Below are positions 13,146-20,591 of a stretch of 64,000 nt of DNA, piece by piece (the stretch's first letter is position 1; every line of letters begins with the position of its first letter). Source of the stretch: Nocardia terrae (GTDB taxonomy: Bacteria; Actinomycetota; Actinomycetes; Mycobacteriales; Mycobacteriaceae); assembly GCF_009760405.1 (NCBI RefSeq), contig NZ_WRPP01000001.1:1488001-1552000 (forward strand), written 5' to 3'. The notes under the pieces were generated by a model. It saw only the letters and a list, made by a program, of their open reading frames with translations, did no database searches and was not told where the DNA came from. Both the position numbers and the translations under genes were made by a program.

Positions 13146-13685
13146 TCAGCGGTCCTGTATCGGCCGGACCTCGATGGGCAGGCCGATGACGACCGCCATT
13201 CGCTTGCCCCAGTCCAGGGCCTCGTCGAGATCGGCGGCCTCGAGCACGGTGAATCCGCCGATGTGCTCCTTGCTCTCGGCGTACGGCCCGTCGGTGACCA
13301 GCACCTCCGAACCGTGCGCCCGCAGCGTCCGCACGGCCGAAACCGCGTCGCCGCCCAGCAGAACCGAGTTCTGCCAGGGCAGCGGCGCGGTGAGGGTGCG
13401 GGAGGCGACGAACTTCTCCGCCTTGTCCAGCACCTCGGTGAAGGGGCTGTCGGTCTGGTGCGGCCAGAACCCGTGGAAATCCTGATAGGTGCGCCGACCG
13501 AACAGCAGGGCACTGTGCGCGTGCGCGGCCATGTGCGCGCCCACGACCCGCCCCTGCACCGGATCGGCGTAGCGATGCGCCCATCCGCCGCCGGTGAATC
13601 CGCCCCGCGTGTCCTCGTCGGCCCGGCCCGGCGCCTGCATGACGCCGTCGAGAGTGAGGTTGACGACCGCGACGATCCTGCCCAT
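13146..13685 (-). CDS. Chimera: RibD/DHFR-like N-terminus fused to YCII (DGPF) C-terminus
   Basis: An intact 179-aa frame with a strong AAGGAG site 7 nt before ATG. Residues 1 to about 118 follow the RibD C-terminal/dihydrofolate-reductase-like family (MGRIVAVVNLTLDGV, then LFGRRTYQDFHGFWP, then SVLLGGDAV). From about residue 122 the sequence is the second half of a YCII/DGPF protein (EVLVTDGPYAESKEHIGGF, then LDEALDWG and IEVRPI). Each family member is normally complete on its own, so both partners are truncated. The simplest reading is an in-frame deletion between a reductase-like gene and the DGPF gene of an ECF42 locus, with the fusion point in VRTLRA. The YCII part normally pairs with an ECF42 sigma; that neighbour is decayed. 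Function unknown. Confidence 0.8.
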   Translation of the reverse strand: MGRIVAVVNLTLDGVMQAPGRADEDTRGGFTGGGWAHRYADPVQGRVVGAHMAAHAHSALLFGRRTYQDFHGFWPHQTDSPFTEVLDKAEKFVASRTLTAPLPWQNSVLLGGDAVSAVRTLRAHGSEVLVTDGPYAESKEHIGGFTVLEAADLDEALDWGKRMAVVIGLPIEVRPIQDR

Positions 13686-13789
13686 GTTCGCTCCTTGGAT
13701 GTGCCCGGCCGGATCGCCGGGTTCATCCTCTACACGAACGGGCTACCGCGAATACGACACCGCGAGCCGAATCATGTCGAACGCGGCCC

Positions 13790-14161
13790 TCAGACCTCGA
13801 GGCTCTCCTCGATGTCCTTGAGCCGATGCCGGGCCAGCGCCAGATTTCCGCGCGCCCGGTCCAGCGCGACATACAGGAACAGCCCTCGCGAGCGCCGCCC
13901 CCGCAGCGGGCGCACCAGGTGGTACTGGTTGGTGAGCGAGATGAGGATGTCCTCGATCTCCTCGTTGAGCCCGAGCTGCTCCATGGTGCGCAATTTCGCC
14001 CGCACCACCTCGGTATTGCCGGCGGCCGCGATCTCCATATCGAGAGTCTTGGTACCGCCCAGCATGCCCAGCGGCATACCGCTGCCATAGTCGACGACGG
14101 CGGCACCGAGCGCGCCGTCCAGCATCATCATGTCCTTGAGTGCAACTTCCAAGTCCGCCAT
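13790..14161 (-). CDS. Roadblock/LC7-like domain protein
   Basis: A 123-aa small soluble protein beginning MADLEVALKDMMMLDGALGAAVVD, the pattern of roadblock/LC7 proteins. In bacteria these often serve small GTPases of the MglA type or sit in conservon-like clusters, but no GTPase or histidine-kinase gene adjoins it here. The start at 14161 is chosen for the GGAGAGG site about 8 nt upstream; the frame extends 35 codons further upstream without homology. It stands alone, 104 bp downstream of the RibD/YCII chimera start on the same strand. Role unknown. Confidence 0.75.
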   Translation of the reverse strand: MADLEVALKDMMMLDGALGAAVVDYGSGMPLGMLGGTKTLDMEIAAAGNTEVVRAKLRTMEQLGLNEEIEDILISLTNQYHLVRPLRGRRSRGLFLYVALDRARGNLALARHRLKDIEESLEV

Positions 14162-14305
14162 GGAATGTCCTCTCCTGCGCCGTGACGGGTTCTCGCGAGC
14201 GGTGACGCTACGCCCGCCCGGCCGGCGCGGTACGAGGTTTGCTGAACAATTCCGCAAGGTATGCAATTAACAAGTTACGCAATCAGATAGGAGAGATCAT
14301 CGGTG

Positions 14306-14343
14306 AAAAAACTGCGGGCGCCGCCCGATCCGGCAGCGCCCGC
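14306..14343 (-). terminator. Intrinsic terminator after the DUF732 gene
   Basis: Perfect 8-bp arms GCGGGCGC (14314-14321) and GCGCCCGC (14336-14343) with a 14-nt loop, followed on the minus strand by six T residues (14311-14306). It lies 20 nt after the stop of the DUF732 gene. Confidence 0.85.
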
Positions 14344-14363
14344 AAGCTTCCTACGACACCGGC

Positions 14364-14699
14364 TCAGCCGCACAGGCTCCCGGCGGCCGTGGCCGCGTCG
14401 AGGAACAGCAGGGCCTCCTCCTTCTCGGCCGCCCCACCCGGAAGCTGTTCGGACAGCTGCTCCTTGGTGATGCCCGACGCGAGCGCGGTGCAATCGGTCT
14501 TGCCGACATCGATCGCCGCCAGCTGCTGATCCTGGTCCTGCAGTAGCTCACCGTGCGCCTGCAGGTAGCTCACGAACACCTGTTCCTGTGCCGTGAGCGC
14601 CCGCTCCGCCCCGGCCACCCCGGTAGCCGCCCCCACCAGCAACGCCACCCCTGCGGCCATCACTCCGAAACCCGAAGCGAGACGGCTGTTTTTACCCAC
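14364..14699 (-). CDS. DUF732 secreted protein
   Basis: A 111-aa exported protein. The N-terminus has lysine and arginine followed by a hydrophobic stretch (residues 9-30) ending AGA, a Sec signal peptide with likely cleavage near residue 31. The mature part keeps the DUF732 pattern: a helix-rich region with FVSYLQAHG, then Cys70 and Cys110, which probably form the family disulfide. DUF732 proteins are common small secreted proteins of mycobacteria and nocardiae with no settled function. GTG start with AAGGAGAG upstream. Monocistronic, closed by a clear intrinsic terminator. Confidence 0.88.
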   Translation of the reverse strand: MGKNSRLASGFGVMAAGVALLVGAATGVAGAERALTAQEQVFVSYLQAHGELLQDQDQQLAAIDVGKTDCTALASGITKEQLSEQLPGGAAEKEEALLFLDAATAAGSLCG

Positions 14700-14734
14700 G
14701 AACTCTCCTTCAACATCGATTGAACCCGCGCAGC

Positions 14735-15826
14735 CTACCCCGCGAGCGCCACCAACTTCGTTGCAATGTCATCGATGCTCGGCATGGCCGCCATCTCGGC
14801 GGCGACCTCGCGGGCGGCGACGGCCAGGTTCGCGTCGTTGATCAGCCGCGTGATGTGGCCGGCGCCGATGCGGCGGGGCGGGACCGCCAGGCCGCAGCCG
14901 CGGGCGTCGATCAGCTGGGCGTTCCAGCCGCGGTCGCCGGTGTCGGGGGTGAGAATCTGGGGGAGACCGGCGCCGAGGGCGGCGTACACCGAGCCCGCGC
15001 CACCGTGATTGATCATGGCGGTGCAGGTGCGCAGGGCCTCGCTCAGCACGGTCCAGCCGACGGTGCGGATATTGGCGGGCAGGGCCGGATGGCGGGTGAC
15101 CCCCTGATCCGGCCGCACGATGACGAACTCCGCGTCCACCTCGGGGGCCGCGCGCAGCACCGAGGTGAGGAACGGGGTCGCGCGGTCACCCAGCATGGTG
15201 CTGCGCGTGACCAGGATTCGCGGTCGGTCGGCGGGAGCGGTCAGCCACTCGGGCATGGGCGGGCCCGGAGTGGAGAAGGGCACATACCGCATGGGCCAGC
15301 CCGGAATCGAGACGATGCTGGGCGGGGCGATGCTCAGGGCCGCGGCGTCGCGCACCCCCGGCGCGCCCAGCCGCTCGAGCAGCCGAGCGCACACCAGCTC
15401 ACCGTGATCGAGGCCGATATTGTGCAGCACCGCAGGGATTTTCCGGCGATCGCCCGCGATGGCCGCGACCGCCGCGAAGGGCTCGTGCACGATCAGGTCC
15501 GGCGCGAACCGCTCGACCAGCGCCGACACCCGCGCAGCCATCCGATCGTTCACCGATTCGAAGACCCGTGCCGCGACCGCCGGATCCGCCGACCCGGCGA
15601 TCGCATTGCGGGCGGCGATGGGATGCAACGCCAAGGCCCGGATCGGAACCCGCACACTCATCGGATCCGCGACGGTCACCATCGGCAACCGCTCACCCAA
15701 CACGGTCACCACCTCGTCCCCCGACCCGAACACCACCTCGTGCCCGGCCGCCCGCAGCCGCAGGGCCAGCGGCAGCATCGGGAAGGCGTGGCCGATCAGC
15801 GGGGTGGCGACGAACAACACTCGCAC
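14735..15826 (-). CDS. MGT-family (GT1) glycosyltransferase
   Basis: A 363-aa GT-B fold glycosyltransferase of the UDP-glycosyltransferase/macrolide transferase type. The N-terminal acceptor half starts MRVLFVATPLIGHAFPMLPLA with the usual glycine-histidine near residue 13. The C-terminal donor half carries NHGGAGSVYAALGAGLPQI, the nucleotide-sugar binding signature. Such enzymes glycosylate lipids, macrolides or phenolics in the cytosol. It lies 35 bp from the DUF732 gene and 66 bp from the esterase, same strand, and could share their transcript. The GTG start is not backed by a good ribosome site; an internal start is possible. Acceptor unknown. Confidence 0.88.
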   Translation of the reverse strand: MRVLFVATPLIGHAFPMLPLALRLRAAGHEVVFGSGDEVVTVLGERLPMVTVADPMSVRVPIRALALHPIAARNAIAGSADPAVAARVFESVNDRMAARVSALVERFAPDLIVHEPFAAVAAIAGDRRKIPAVLHNIGLDHGELVCARLLERLGAPGVRDAAALSIAPPSIVSIPGWPMRYVPFSTPGPPMPEWLTAPADRPRILVTRSTMLGDRATPFLTSVLRAAPEVDAEFVIVRPDQGVTRHPALPANIRTVGWTVLSEALRTCTAMINHGGAGSVYAALGAGLPQILTPDTGDRGWNAQLIDARGCGLAVPPRRIGAGHITRLINDANLAVAAREVAAEMAAMPSIDDIATKLVALAG

Positions 15827-15892
15827 CCTGAAACTCGCTTTCTCCCCGACGATTTCGACTCGATGACGTACTGATGACTTCGGCTCGAGGAC

Positions 15893-16849
15893 TCAAGGAC
15901 TCAAGGCGGCGGCGAGCACCGGCCAGGCGGTGGCGAGATGGTCGCGCCAGTAGGGCCAGCTGTGGGTGCCCGCCGGGGTGAGGTCGTAGGTGGCGGGGAT
16001 GCCCAGGGTCCGCAGGTTTTCGCGCAGCAGGTCGGTGCACAGGCGGGTGCCGAATTCGATTGCGCCGCCCTCGAATACGACATCCGGGAGGTCGGGGGTC
16101 GTCGCGTTCTCGTGCTCGCCGGGGAGGCCCGACGCGGCGTAGAGGTAGAGGGACTTGCCGGTGAGGCGGTCGGCGTGGGTGAGCACATCGTGTGCGGCCC
16201 AGTCGGAGTCGGTTGACGGTCCCCACATGGCGTCCGGGTCCGAACCGTCGGTGCCGACGATGTAGCGCAGTTCGGCTTGGCCGATCGCGTCGGAGGTGTT
16301 GAAGCATCCGCTCAGCGCGGCCACGCCCGCGTAGAGGTCGCCCGACCGTTCGGCGAGCATCATGGCGGCCTGCGCGCCCATGGAGATGCCGAGGACGGCG
16401 TTGCGGCCGTTGCCGTCGAATCGGGTGTTCAGCAGCGGCGGCAGTTCCCGGGTGAGCAGGGTCTCCCACTTCTGGTGTCCGCGAACGGGATCGTCGCGCT
16501 GCCAATCGGTGTAGTAGCTGCCCGCGCCGCCCACCGGGAGCACCACGTTCACGTTCTTGTCGGCGAAGAATTCGACCGCGCCGCCCTGGAAGGTCCAGTC
16601 GTTCTGGTCCGGGCGGGCGGAGTCGATGCCTTCGAGGAGATAGACGGTCGGTCGTGGCGCGTCGCGGTGCCGCGGGAGCAGGACATCGACCTGCACGGTG
16701 CCCGCCATGGCGGGGGAGCGGACGAACACCTGCAGCCAGCGATCGGTGACGCGGACGATGTGGTCTATGCGCGCGGCACTCTCGGCCCGGGCGGCCGGTG
16801 CGCCGATCATCGTGGCGAACACGAGCGCCACTGTCGCGATCCATCTCAT
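15893..16849 (-). CDS. Antigen 85-like secreted esterase/mycolyltransferase
   Basis: A 318-aa alpha/beta-hydrolase of the esterase D/antigen 85 family. Residues 1-22 form a signal peptide ending ARA. The mature protein shows VYLLEGIDSARPDQNDW and the nucleophile elbow GISMGA with Ser156; the catalytic histidine is probably His296 in GTHSWPYW. Antigen 85 proteins move mycolic acids onto trehalose or arabinogalactan outside the membrane, and mycolata encode many paralogues. The start overlaps the stop of the PIG-L gene by 4 bp (ATGA), so the two are co-translated. Whether it has mycolyltransferase or plain esterase activity cannot be told from sequence. Confidence 0.88.
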   Translation of the reverse strand: MRWIATVALVFATMIGAPAARAESAARIDHIVRVTDRWLQVFVRSPAMAGTVQVDVLLPRHRDAPRPTVYLLEGIDSARPDQNDWTFQGGAVEFFADKNVNVVLPVGGAGSYYTDWQRDDPVRGHQKWETLLTRELPPLLNTRFDGNGRNAVLGISMGAQAAMMLAERSGDLYAGVAALSGCFNTSDAIGQAELRYIVGTDGSDPDAMWGPSTDSDWAAHDVLTHADRLTGKSLYLYAASGLPGEHENATTPDLPDVVFEGGAIEFGTRLCTDLLRENLRTLGIPATYDLTPAGTHSWPYWRDHLATAWPVLAAALSP

Positions 16850-17745
16850 GGCGTCCCCGTCGCGTTCGGCTGGAAGCGCCAGATGGGTTCGCCGCCGCGC
16901 ACCGCGTGCGCCCGCCTCAGGATCTCCCGCACCCCGGATTCACCGCCGAGAGCCTTTGTCTGCGTGCGATATTCGCCGACGGCTCGCAGCTTGAGCCCTT
17001 CGACCGAGCCGACCGGAAACGCCGACATGCTCCACGATCCACGCCCGACCGGGACCTCGGCCAACGCGGTCGCGTCCGGTCCCCGCGCCAGCAGCGACAT
17101 CGCTTCCAGCTCGACGCCGGTGCGCGGGCTCGCCCATCCGGGCGCGGACCGGTACGGGAAGGGGCGCAACCGGGAGACGGGATGGCGGCGGCGATTATGC
17201 TCCGACATCGCGTTGAAGTCCTCGTAGAACAGGATTCGCGCACCGGGCCCCGGGTCGGCTCGGTCTCGGACGGTCCACAGCGCACCCACCGCGACGATCA
17301 CGTGATCCACGTGGTTGCCGATGCCCAGCGGGGCCAGCACGACCGTGTCACCGGAATCCAGCAATCGCGCGATCGCGCGCCGAACGGTCTCGGCATACGC
17401 TCCCCGCGCCAGATCCTCGGAGGTCCGGAACAACGACAGCGGACCGCGCGGCGGCGGATCCCGGAACAGCCGTTCGAACAAACCCAGCCGCCTGGGCCGC
17501 GCCCCGAGCACCGACAGCGCCCGATCGTCCTCACCCACCCGAGACGCGTAGTCCGAGAACGCTTTCTGCCGCCTCCCACCCTCGGCAGCGGTCCCCGCCG
17601 CAGAGAAGACCGTGAGCACCTCGACCACTTGTCCCCGACCCGCCCGGGCCGCGATCAACCCGCCCACCGACAGCACCGCGTCATCGAAATGGGGCGACAC
17701 CACGACCAGGCGATTCGCGGCCTCGAGTATCGGGGAAAGCTCCAT
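16846..17745 (-). CDS. PIG-L family (LmbE-like) deacetylase
   Basis: A 299-aa protein of the zinc-dependent N-acetylglucosaminyl deacetylase superfamily, which includes MshB and Mca of mycothiol metabolism. The metal site signature is PHFDDAVLSVGG (residues 18-29), a variant of PHPDDE, with later GNHVDHV supplying further ligands. The usual acidic residue after the Asp pair is alanine here, so the catalytic base may differ. GAGGAG lies 8 nt before ATG. First gene of a two-gene unit with the antigen-85-like esterase (4-bp overlap), suggesting work on a glycolipid or envelope sugar; this is inference. Confidence 0.82.
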   Translation of the reverse strand: MELSPILEAANRLVVVSPHFDDAVLSVGGLIAARAGRGQVVEVLTVFSAAGTAAEGGRRQKAFSDYASRVGEDDRALSVLGARPRRLGLFERLFRDPPPRGPLSLFRTSEDLARGAYAETVRRAIARLLDSGDTVVLAPLGIGNHVDHVIVAVGALWTVRDRADPGPGARILFYEDFNAMSEHNRRRHPVSRLRPFPYRSAPGWASPRTGVELEAMSLLARGPDATALAEVPVGRGSWSMSAFPVGSVEGLKLRAVGEYRTQTKALGGESGVREILRRAHAVRGGEPIWRFQPNATGTP

Positions 17746-17905
17746 CGATCACACTCCTCTCGCTGAGCGAGAGGGGCCGAGCCGGTTCCAGCCGCACAGT
17801 GAACAACTTTCACCCTAACCGAACTCCCCCTTGCGGAACCGCCTCTGCCCACAAGCGCGCTGGTCTTCGTATGCCAAGGCGCTAAGGCGACAACTGATCA
17901 CGCGA

Positions 17906-17955
17906 CGGTTGGGGTAACTCCCCGGGCACCCCCAAATCGGTTCGCCACCCAACCG
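17906..17955 (-). terminator. Possible terminator hairpin after the permease-methyltransferase operon
   Basis: Perfect 8-bp arms CGGTTGGG (17906-17913) and CCCAACCG (17948-17955), with G/C-rich sequence between that could fold further. It lies 30 nt beyond the methyltransferase stop and has no T-tract. The rest of 17746-17984 shows no gene. Confidence 0.35.
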
Positions 17956-17984
17956 CCGGCACGGGTTGCCAAATGTGACGGCTC

Positions 17985-19016
17985 TCAGCCGTCCGCTGAA
18001 GGCCCGGAGAGGCGGGGGAGCTCGAGGATGGTGGTCACCAGCATGGTGTGGTCCTCGAGGCGGCGGCGCACGATCCAGCCGAGGTCGGCGAAGGCCTGCT
18101 CGTATTCGTGCCGCGTCCACAGGCGCACTCCGGTGACCGCGTGATAGATCTCGTAGGTGGGAGAGAACCACGGCTGCTGGGTCCACGAGGGGGCTTCGAG
18201 CAGGTAGCCGTCACCGATCACCAGCCGTCGCAGGTTGGGGAACCAGTCCATCCAGCCGCGCAGGACCGCGGCGATACCGTCACCGTCACTGGCCAATTGG
18301 TGCAGCAGGAAGAAGGACATGGCGGTGGTGACGGTGTCGCGATCGACCTCGGCCAGCCAGGCCGGTGGCGTCGGTTCGGGCTGGACCGAGCCCGCCAGCA
18401 GGGTGATGCGTTCCCCGAGGCCGCGCGCGTCGAGTTCCGCGGTGGCCGCGGCGATCACGCCGTCCTCGATGTCCACGCCGAGGAAGCGCTCCCGTTCGGC
18501 GATCCCGGCCAGCGCCGTCACCCGACCGGCGTCCGCGCAGCCGAGATCGATGGTGCAGCCGGGTTCTCCGGTCGCGATGGCATGCCCGATGGCCTCGAAG
18601 ATCTCCGGCCGCCGCCGTGCGATATCGGTGCAGCCCCGGGCCACCTCCCCGGGTTCGGTGGCGGCGGGAATGTATTCGCGATGCGGACTGTCCGACAGCT
18701 GCCGGAAGGTGGGCTCCCAGCCGCGCACCGCGACCCGCACGAAGCCGCGGTTCTTGCCGACGTCGTGCCCGGTGTGGGTGAGCTGGTAGCGGTGCCCGCG
18801 CCGGACGAGGAATCCGGCGCGCACCAGCCCCTCGGCGACGGTGTGCTGAATGCCGGTGGTGGGCGCGATGGTGTTGCCGCCCAGCAGGGTGGTCCACCAC
18901 CCCCAGTCGTCGGCGGCGACGATGAGCTGGCCGGCGGTCTGGCCCTCGATGACGTCTCGAATCGTGAAATCACCGATGGCGGAGTGCGGATGGACGAGCG
19001 GGGTGACTGCGGTCAT
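17985..19016 (-). CDS. SAM-dependent methyltransferase with N-terminal winged-helix region
   Basis: A 343-aa protein. The first ~110 residues look like the winged-helix dimerisation domain seen in O-methyltransferases; the Rossmann part begins around residue 136 with the SAM-binding glycine motif DLGCADAGRV and an acidic residue at the end of strand 2 (LGVDIED). Its start overlaps the ridA stop by 4 bp. Last gene of the permease operon, which suggests a small-molecule or amino-acid-derived substrate. No closer family is recognised. Confidence 0.8.
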   Translation of the reverse strand: MTAVTPLVHPHSAIGDFTIRDVIEGQTAGQLIVAADDWGWWTTLLGGNTIAPTTGIQHTVAEGLVRAGFLVRRGHRYQLTHTGHDVGKNRGFVRVAVRGWEPTFRQLSDSPHREYIPAATEPGEVARGCTDIARRRPEIFEAIGHAIATGEPGCTIDLGCADAGRVTALAGIAERERFLGVDIEDGVIAAATAELDARGLGERITLLAGSVQPEPTPPAWLAEVDRDTVTTAMSFFLLHQLASDGDGIAAVLRGWMDWFPNLRRLVIGDGYLLEAPSWTQQPWFSPTYEIYHAVTGVRLWTRHEYEQAFADLGWIVRRRLEDHTMLVTTILELPRLSGPSADG

Positions 19017-19372
19017 GATCGATCTTCCTGAGCGGTGGCGACGGCGATCGCCTGGATTTCGATGAGCAGCCCGTCGATGGGCAGGGTGGTGACGGTGGTG
19101 ATCCGCGCCGGTGCGGCCGTCGGGAAGTAGGTGCGGAAGGCGGTGTTCCAGGCCGGGAACCAGCGGCGGTCCGAGAGATAGCAGTCCAGTCGCAGCACCC
19201 GGTCGCGGCTGCTGCCCGCCGCGCGCAGGGCGGCGTCGAGCTGACGGAACACCTCCTCGGCCTGGCCTTCGAAGGTGTCGGCGAGAACGGTCAGGGTGTC
19301 GGGGTCGAGGGCGGCCAGGCCGGAGGTGAAGACCAGGCCGGAAGCGCTGCGGGCCGAGGGGAACGCGCTCAT
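19013..19372 (-). CDS. RidA-family (YjgF/YER057c) protein
   Basis: A 119-aa RidA-type protein (VFTSGLAALDP, then LRLDCYLSDRRWFPAWN, then RITTVTTLPIDGLLIEIQAIA). RidA proteins hydrolyse reactive enamine/imine intermediates arising in amino-acid metabolism. The arginine in RITTV matches the substrate-carboxylate binding arginine of the family. Start overlaps the upstream oxidase stop by ATGA and its own stop overlaps the methyltransferase start by 4 bp. Sitting behind an alpha-hydroxy-acid oxidase and an amino-acid permease, it may clear imines made from the imported substrate (inference). Confidence 0.87.
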   Translation of the reverse strand: MSAFPSARSASGLVFTSGLAALDPDTLTVLADTFEGQAEEVFRQLDAALRAAGSSRDRVLRLDCYLSDRRWFPAWNTAFRTYFPTAAPARITTVTTLPIDGLLIEIQAIAVATAQEDRS

Positions 19373-20463
19373 GCGGCCCGCTGGATCCGGGAGCGATCGA
19401 TCGCGGCGATCGAGGGCGTACCGGCCAGGATCATCAGGGTGCGCAGTTCCTCGGTGAGCAACTCCAGCACCCGATCCACCCCGGCCTGTCCGGCCGCGGC
19501 CAGCCCGTAGATGGCGGCGCGGCCGATGATCACCGCGTCCGCGCCCAGCGCCAGCGCCAGGAACACATCGCTGCCGGTGCGAATGCCGCTGTCCAGCAGG
19601 ATGGGCACCTCCGGGCCGACGGCCGCGCGGATGGCGGGCAGCATGTCCAGGCTGGCCGGAGCCGGATCCACCTGCCGCCCACCGTGATTGGACACCACCA
19701 GCGCGCTCGCGCCGATGGCCAGCGCCCGTTCGGCGGTGGCGGGGGTGAGCACGCCCTTGGCGATCCAGGGCAGGCCGAACCCGGTGGCGGCGATGGCCAG
19801 CTCGGCCCAATCCCACACCATGCCGCCGCGTTTGAGCAGCTGCCCGAACACCTCCGCCACCCCGGGCGCACCGTCCGCGCCGGTCAGATTGCCCGCGAAA
19901 TGCCGCTGGTCCGGGTCGAAGCGGTTGGCCATATTGCGGGTGCGGAAACCGCCGACCGGGCAGTCCAGGGTGACGCACAGCGCCTCGTAGCCCAGCCGGG
20001 CCGCCCGCTCGGCCACCATGGCCGCGTGCCCGAAGGGATGGACCTGCGCGATGCGGGCGGCCTCCGGCGCGGCCGCCCGCACCCGCTGATAGGAGAAACT
20101 ACCCGCCTCCGGCACGACGGACAGCGCTCCCCGGGCCTGCGCGGCCCGGGCCACGGCCGGATGCCCCTCGGCGTGGAACAGTGCGTCACCACCGAACGGC
20201 GCGGTGAGAATCGGTGTCGCCAAGGGCATTCCGAGAAACTCGGTGCGAGTGGAGGGCGCGCCCACCCCGCTCATCGGCGCGGGCAGGATCCGCCACCGAT
20301 CGAACGCCGCCCGGTTCTCCCGCAGCGTGATCTCCTTACCCGCCCCGCCCTCCACGAAATCCAGCACCTCGGCGGGCAGGGCGGCCGCGGCGGCGCGATG
20401 GATCTCGTCCAGCGTGCCGAAGTCGACGCGAGTGGGATAGAAGCTGTCCAGTTGCGCGGTCAC
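19369..20463 (-). CDS. FMN-dependent alpha-hydroxy-acid oxidase/dehydrogenase
   Basis: A 364-aa TIM-barrel flavoprotein of the lactate/glycolate oxidase family. Key blocks: N-terminal VEGGAGKEITLREN, the central ALCVTLDCPV strand, then SNHGGRQVD with the active-site His-Gly-Gly-Arg, and the FMN phosphate loop DSGIRTGSD followed by ALGADAVIIGR. It oxidises a 2-hydroxy acid, here of unknown identity. GTG start overlaps the upstream 43-aa ORF by GTGA; its stop overlaps ridA by 4 bp. An N-terminal segment (MTAQLDS...VDFGTLDEIHRAA) is repeated in that upstream ORF. Confidence 0.9.
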   Translation of the reverse strand: MTAQLDSFYPTRVDFGTLDEIHRAAAAALPAEVLDFVEGGAGKEITLRENRAAFDRWRILPAPMSGVGAPSTRTEFLGMPLATPILTAPFGGDALFHAEGHPAVARAAQARGALSVVPEAGSFSYQRVRAAAPEAARIAQVHPFGHAAMVAERAARLGYEALCVTLDCPVGGFRTRNMANRFDPDQRHFAGNLTGADGAPGVAEVFGQLLKRGGMVWDWAELAIAATGFGLPWIAKGVLTPATAERALAIGASALVVSNHGGRQVDPAPASLDMLPAIRAAVGPEVPILLDSGIRTGSDVFLALALGADAVIIGRAAIYGLAAAGQAGVDRVLELLTEELRTLMILAGTPSIAAIDRSRIQRAA

Positions 20464-20591
20464 GCGGCACCTCCGGCGGGAACGGTGGACGGGGCGGGTG
20501 TCTCCGGCAGATCGGGTGCGGCGCGGTGGAGCTCATCGGAGCCACCGAAATCGACGTGGGCAAGATTGCGGCTGTCCGGCTGAGCGGTCAC
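20460..20591 (-). CDS. 43-aa ORF, a duplicated permease-tail/oxidase-head segment
   Basis: This frame links the permease and the oxidase with 4-bp GTGA overlaps at both ends. Its first half (MTAQPDS, VDFGGSDELHRAA) mirrors the oxidase N-terminus (MTAQLDS, VDFGTLDEIHRAA). Its tail (DLPETPAPSTVPAGGAA-stop) mirrors the permease C-terminus (ALPDTAALPAGGVA-stop). It therefore looks like an old ~130-bp tandem duplication spanning the permease-oxidase junction that kept the frame and both coupled start/stop signals. It may only pass ribosomes along, or be a small peptide in its own right. No known family is recognised. Confidence 0.6.
   Translation of the reverse strand: MTAQPDSRNLAHVDFGGSDELHRAAPDLPETPAPSTVPAGGAA

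Noticed and set aside
13700..14161. The roadblock protein as part of a GTPase conservon
   Set aside because: No histidine kinase, DUF742 or small GTPase gene lies beside it, so the conservon reading has no support here.
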